NCBI GenBank assembly: GCA_947176065.1
Contig: CAMWPB010000002.1
Coordinates: 44,761 to 108,760 of the forward strand
From: an uncultured Lachnospiraceae bacterium
GTDB taxonomy: Bacteria > Bacillota > Clostridia > Lachnospirales > Lachnospiraceae
Direction of reading: 5' to 3'
Length of the DNA: 64,000 nucleotides
This document shows positions 60,587 to 64,000 of this stretch, in pieces. The notes under the pieces were generated by a model. The model was not told the DNA's origin. It saw only the letters and a list, made by a program, of their open reading frames with translations, and searched no databases. Both the position numbers and the translations under genes were made by a program. The stretch's first letter is position 1. Every line of letters starts with the position of its first letter.

Positions 60587-61225
60587 ATGGATATTTACTT
60601 ACTGCGGCATGGGGAGACGGACTGGAATAAAAAACGGCTTTTACAGGGGCATACGGATATTCCGCTGAATGAGAGGGGAAGAGCGCAGGTGGACGATACG
60701 GTGCGTAAACTGCTTGCGCTCGGCGTGCGGATGGACGCTATCGTTGCAAGCCCCTTAAAAAGAGCGCGGGAAACCGCGGAGATTGCGGCGCACAGGCTGG
60801 ATTATCCGAAAGAGAAGATCGTTGTGGAAGAGCTTCTCATTGAACGCGGGTTTGGCGAGGGAGAAGGGATGTCGCTGGACGGCATGAAGGAAAGCTATCC
60901 CGACAGCGACTGTCCGGGTATGGAATCCGGGGCGGCGCTGGTCAAGCGGGCAGGACAGGCATTCCAAAAAATAACGACTGTTTTTTGCGATGCGGAGCAG
61001 ATTCTTCTGGCGGCACACGGTGCAGTCCTGTTTGCACTGTTAGAAGCGGTTTCCGAGGAGCAGATTCCTTATGAAGGGCGTGCGGCCTGCATCACGCAGG
61101 GGAGTCTCTATCGGATTCGTAAGGAAGGCGACAGGGTTTCTTTTGCCGGATACGACGAAAAAACAGGCGGGTTTGTGGAGATGGACGCGGCCGGGATCGG
61201 ACGGTCGGCGAAAATATATCTGTGA
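60587..61225 (+). CDS. Histidine phosphatase family protein
   Basis: A 212-residue phosphoglycerate-mutase-like phosphatase. The catalytic motif is LLRHGETDWNKKRLLQGHTD at the N-terminus, with ASPLKRARETAEIAA, ERGFGEGEGMSLDG and the second histidine in LLAAHGAVLF. Probably a phosphatase rather than a glycolytic mutase; CobC/GpmB-like. It starts immediately after the dapL stop and is likely co-translated. Confidence 0.9.
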   Translation: MDIYLLRHGETDWNKKRLLQGHTDIPLNERGRAQVDDTVRKLLALGVRMDAIVASPLKRARETAEIAAHRLDYPKEKIVVEELLIERGFGEGEGMSLDGMKESYPDSDCPGMESGAALVKRAGQAFQKITTVFCDAEQILLAAHGAVLFALLEAVSEEQIPYEGRAACITQGSLYRIRKEGDRVSFAGYDEKTGGFVEMDAAGIGRSAKIYL

Positions 61226-61318
61226 CATTTTTTTTGATATACCTACGGTCTACAGTACCTTTTGCGGGATATATGTTGTATTTTTTACTGTACACAGTCA
61301 GTTTTTATCATAAATCCC

Positions 61319-61347
61319 TTGCACATTGGAAAGAATTATGTTATACA
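61319..61347 (+). promoter_or_regulatory. Promoter of the T-box/aspS transcript
   Basis: TTGCAC, 17 bp and TATACA. Transcription would start near 61354, about 70 nt before the T-box stem I. Confidence 0.6.
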
Positions 61348-61424
61348 TGTATACAAGGATGTAAAGTTGATTCCGAAAAGCTGAAAAACGACTTTACAGA
61401 ATAAATGCAATGAAGGAGACTCAC

Positions 61425-61733
61425 CCTGAGGGAAGCGACAGGAATACGGCGTCACCGACTGAGAGCGCTGTTTGTGAAAGACAGGGAAGGGAACACTCCG
61501 GAGCAGATTGTCTGAACTCCATGGCATGATTAAGGCATTGAAATGAGCCGGGATGCGGGAAATGACACGCATGTCATGAGTGGGGCTAGGGCAGTACGTT
61601 ACACGCGTTAAGTGTTTGAGAGGGTAAGGCGAATTGCATCTTGTCTGGAGATGGCGGCTTATCAATGCGGGTGGTACCGCGGATACAGAAATGAATCCGT
61701 CCCGGGATACAGAAATGTGTTCCGGGGCGTTTT
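61425..61733 (+). promoter_or_regulatory. T-box riboswitch controlling aspS
   Basis: The T-box sequence GGTGGTACCGCGG (within 61667-61682) is close to the family consensus and is followed by a terminator, CGTCCCGG/CCGGGGCG with TTTT (61698-61733). Upstream about 240 nt can form stem I and the later stems. T-box leaders sense uncharged tRNA; the downstream gene points to tRNA-Asp or tRNA-Asn. I could not assign the specifier codon with confidence. Confidence 0.93.
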
Positions 61734-61737
61734 GCGC

Positions 61738-61857
61738 GTATAAGCAGAGTCGGAAGGCTTGCGGAACATGAGTCGTGCTTGCATGAGCGAATGTTTCGTA
61801 AGGCTTATGACGAGCAACGCGAATGAGAGATGCGGAGCATCTCGAATCTGCTTATAC
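61738..61857 (+). repeat. Palindromic repeat family B, copy 3
   Basis: The outer stem GTATAAGCAGA/TCTGCTTATAC encloses a variable arm and the shared segment GACGAGCAACGCGAATGAGA with an AGATGC/GCATCT hairpin, as in copy 2. It starts just after the terminator of the T-box and ends 30 bp before aspS. Confidence 0.85.
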
Positions 61858-61887
61858 AAGACATATTTATGAAGAGGAGAGGCAGTT

Positions 61888-63639
61888 ATGACAATCAAAA
61901 ACCAGTACAGGGACGTAACTTTACAGGAAATCAGGGAGAGCGACATCGGCAGAACCTTACGCGTGGCGGGCTGGATCGAGAACATCAGGGACCACGGCGG
62001 CGTGTCCTTTGTGGATCTGCGGGATATGTACGGCGTGCTGCAGGTGGTGATGCGGGACACTTCCCTTCTGGATGGGCTTTCCAAGGAAATGAGCGTTTCC
62101 ATTGAGGGCCTGATCGAGAAGCGTGATGAAGAGACTTACAACCCCCGGATTCCCACAGGCACCATTGAGATGGAGGCGCATAAGGTGGATGTGCTCGGCA
62201 GAGTCTATAAGCAGCTCCCGTTTGAGATAATGACCTCTAAGGAAACCAGAGAGGATGTGCGCCTGAAATACCGTTATCTCGATCTGCGCAATCAGAAGGT
62301 GAAGGACAATATTGTTTTCCGCTCGCAGGTGATTGCTTATCTGCGGGAGAAGATGACAGAGCTGGGCTTTCTGGAGATTCAGACCCCGATCCTTTGCGCA
62401 TCCTCCCCGGAGGGCGCGAGAGACTATATTGTACCTTCAAGAAAGTACAAGGGCAAGTTTTACGCCTTGCCGCAGGCGCCGCAGCAGTTCAAACAGCTTT
62501 TGATGGTGTCGGGATTTGACAAATATTTCCAGATCGCGCCCTGCTTCCGGGATGAGGACGCGAGAGCGGACCGTTCGCCCGGCGAATTTTACCAGTTGGA
62601 TTTCGAGATGAGCTTCGCTACTCAGGAGGATGTGTTTGCGGTGGGTGAGGAGGTATTGTCCGCTGTATTTGAGAAATTTGCGCCGGAGGGGGCGGCGGTG
62701 ACGAAAGTGCCTTATCCGATTATCAGTTATAAACAGGCGATGCTGGAGTTCGGTACGGATAAGCCGGATCTGAGGAATCCGCTTCGGATCATCGATCTGA
62801 GCGAGTTTTTCCAGACTTGTACCTTCAAGCCTTTTCACGGCAGAACAGTCCGCGCCATCAAGGTGCACGCGGAAATGTCCAAGGGGTTCCATGAGAAGCT
62901 GTTAAAGTTTGCCACGGATATGGGAATGGGCGGTCTCGGCTATCTGGAAGTGGCTGAGGATTTGAGCTACAAAGGGCCTATTGACAAGTTTATCCCCGAG
63001 GAGAAAAAGGGAGAGCTCCGTGATCTGGCGGGACTTGCCGTTGGCGACACCATCTTCTTTATCGCGGATAAGGAAGAGCGGGCGGCTTACTATGCGGGAC
63101 AGCTGCGCACGGAGCTTGGACAGAAGCTGGATCTGCTCGAAAAGAATGCGTACCGGTTCTGCTATATCAACGATTTTCCTATGTTTGAGCGTGACCCGGA
63201 GACAAAGCAGATCGGCTTTACCCACAATCCCTTCTCCATGCCGCAGGGAGGCCTCGAAGCGCTGAACACCATGGACCCGCTGGAAATACTGGCGTATCAG
63301 TACGATATCGTCTGCAACGGTGTGGAGCTTTCCTCCGGCGCGGTGCGTAACCATGACATGGAGATTATGGAGAAGGCCTTTGCCATTGCAGGCTATGACG
63401 AGGAGACTTTAAAGACCAAGTTTGGCGCATTGTACAATGCGTTCCAGTTCGGCGCGCCGCCCCATGCGGGCATGGCGCCGGGCGTTGACCGTATGATTAT
63501 GCTGTTGCGGAATGAGGAGAACATCAGGGAAGTGATCGCTTTCCCCATGAGCGGTTCCGCGCAGGATCTCATGTGCGGTGCGCCCGGGGATGTGACGGAG
63601 CAGCAGCTTAGGGAGGTTCATATTAAGGTCAGGGCGTAA
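61888..63639 (+). CDS. aspS: Aspartyl-tRNA synthetase
   Basis: A 583-residue bacterial-type AspRS. The anticodon-binding OB domain is at the start (VAGWIENIRDHGGVSFVDLRD), followed by the class II motifs: RYLDLRN, FLEIQTPILC..., the motif 2 CFRDEDARADRSPGEFYQLD, the bacterial GAD insert (about 285-400) and the motif 3 GAPPHAGMAPGVDRMIMLL. Preceded by a T-box and followed by gatC. If the genome lacks AsnRS, this would be a non-discriminating enzyme that also charges tRNA-Asn for GatCAB; that is inference from the neighbour. Confidence 0.97.
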   Translation: MTIKNQYRDVTLQEIRESDIGRTLRVAGWIENIRDHGGVSFVDLRDMYGVLQVVMRDTSLLDGLSKEMSVSIEGLIEKRDEETYNPRIPTGTIEMEAHKVDVLGRVYKQLPFEIMTSKETREDVRLKYRYLDLRNQKVKDNIVFRSQVIAYLREKMTELGFLEIQTPILCASSPEGARDYIVPSRKYKGKFYALPQAPQQFKQLLMVSGFDKYFQIAPCFRDEDARADRSPGEFYQLDFEMSFATQEDVFAVGEEVLSAVFEKFAPEGAAVTKVPYPIISYKQAMLEFGTDKPDLRNPLRIIDLSEFFQTCTFKPFHGRTVRAIKVHAEMSKGFHEKLLKFATDMGMGGLGYLEVAEDLSYKGPIDKFIPEEKKGELRDLAGLAVGDTIFFIADKEERAAYYAGQLRTELGQKLDLLEKNAYRFCYINDFPMFERDPETKQIGFTHNPFSMPQGGLEALNTMDPLEILAYQYDIVCNGVELSSGAVRNHDMEIMEKAFAIAGYDEETLKTKFGALYNAFQFGAPPHAGMAPGVDRMIMLLRNEENIREVIAFPMSGSAQDLMCGAPGDVTEQQLREVHIKVRA

Positions 63640-63646
63640 AACTGTG

Positions 63647-63778
63647 ACAGATGAAAGATAATTTCTACGTCGCCGCGCTTGCGCTCCGTTCCGAGCGTAA
63701 CAGTGCTAAACTCGTAAGGAGCCTCGTTAAGCACTGACGCTCTACAAGGGGCTCCTTAAGAAATTATCTTTCATCTGT
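63647..63778. repeat. Large palindrome between aspS and gatC (family C)
   Basis: A perfect 20-bp inverted repeat (ACAGATGAAAGATAATTTCT at 63647-63666 and its complement at 63759-63778) encloses 92 nt. Inside are further inverted pairs: GAGCGT with ACGCTC and TAAGGAGCC with GGCTCCTTA. It begins 8 bp after the aspS stop. Confidence 0.8.
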
Positions 63779-63830
63779 ACAATACTATGATGCTGCTGAT
63801 AATATGAAATGGCGGATAGGAGAGAAAATA

Positions 63831-64000
63831 ATGTCAAATGTAATTACGGATGAAACAATAGAATATGTGGGCATTCTGGCTAAGCTGGAGCTGTCGGAAG
63901 AGGAGAAAGAGCAGGCGAAGTCGGATATGGGGCGGATGCTTGACTATATTGACAAGCTGGGAGAGCTGGATACCGCAGATGTGGAGCCGATGTCTCATGT
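63831..64000 (+). CDS. gatC: Asp-tRNA(Asn)/Glu-tRNA(Gln) amidotransferase subunit C (3' partial)
   Basis: The first 56 codons of GatC, cut by the window end: [20 protein letters not shown], then [13 protein letters not shown] and ADVEPMSH. GatC is the small subunit of the GatCAB complex, which turns Asp-tRNA-Asn or Glu-tRNA-Gln into the amide form. A GGAGAG site precedes the ATG. gatA and gatB are expected just beyond the window. Confidence 0.95.
   Translation, partial: MSNVITDETIEYVGILAKLELSEEEKEQAKSDMGRMLDYIDKLGELDTADVEPMSH

Overview
The window looks like a chromosome segment of an anaerobic, spore-forming member of the Clostridia, most likely Lachnospiraceae. The evidence is the mix of genes: LL-diaminopimelate aminotransferase, a T-box leader before aspS with gatC downstream, glnA next to an ANTAR antiterminator, a PdaB-like polysaccharide deacetylase, NhaC, GH53 and GH20 enzymes, and strong GGAGG ribosome sites. 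Most genes are on the + strand. Base composition is moderate, with AT-rich patches at about 11.1-11.5, 15.5-20.3 and 22.8-23.8 kb. The genus is inference.

Layout. 0-2.6 kb: tail of a DUF5722 protein, a GT2 glycosyltransferase, an LspA-type signal peptidase and a carbamate kinase homologue. 2.6-9.7 kb: a PAS/GGDEF/EAL protein, then a LacI-type regulator divergent from xylulokinase, a DUF4867 protein and a fucose/arabinose isomerase-family enzyme. 9.8-15.5 kb: a duplicated-domain protein of unknown role and a complete PTS phosphorelay in one operon (EIIA, EI, HPr, EIICB) whose HPr has Lys in place of regulatory Ser46. 15.5-20.3 kb: an AT-rich block with a small ribbon-helix-helix protein, four operator-like repeats and three envelope genes of unknown function.

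20.4-24.5 kb is the most interesting part. A polysaccharide deacetylase gene is split by a 3,032-bp element with a large serine recombinase and a DUF3791/DUF3990 gene set. Both junctions carry the same 10 bp, the two halves rejoin in frame, and the joined element ends form a 9-bp inverted repeat around the core. The layout is that of sigK/skin- and spsM-type intervening elements, which are excised during sporulation. A decayed DUF3990 locus lies just outside the element and a third DUF3990 locus is at 48.4 kb.

25.3-64 kb: carB; a PH-domain protein; a leader peptide with a four-segment attenuator before an ABC-2 exporter; NhaC; envelope proteins; galactanase; a decayed OGG-type glycosylase; Bcp and YaaA; a second GT2; hisC; GH20 hexosaminidase; a methyltransferase; Hsp33; NAD synthetase; a tandem pair of Uma2 genes with duplicated promoters and structured leaders; glnA-ANTAR; dapF-dapL-phosphatase; and T-box-aspS-gatC. 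Three families of palindromic repeats lie between genes. One family (three copies) starts directly after the U-tract of an attenuator or terminator in a 5' leader. A second family has two of its three copies starting at a stop codon.
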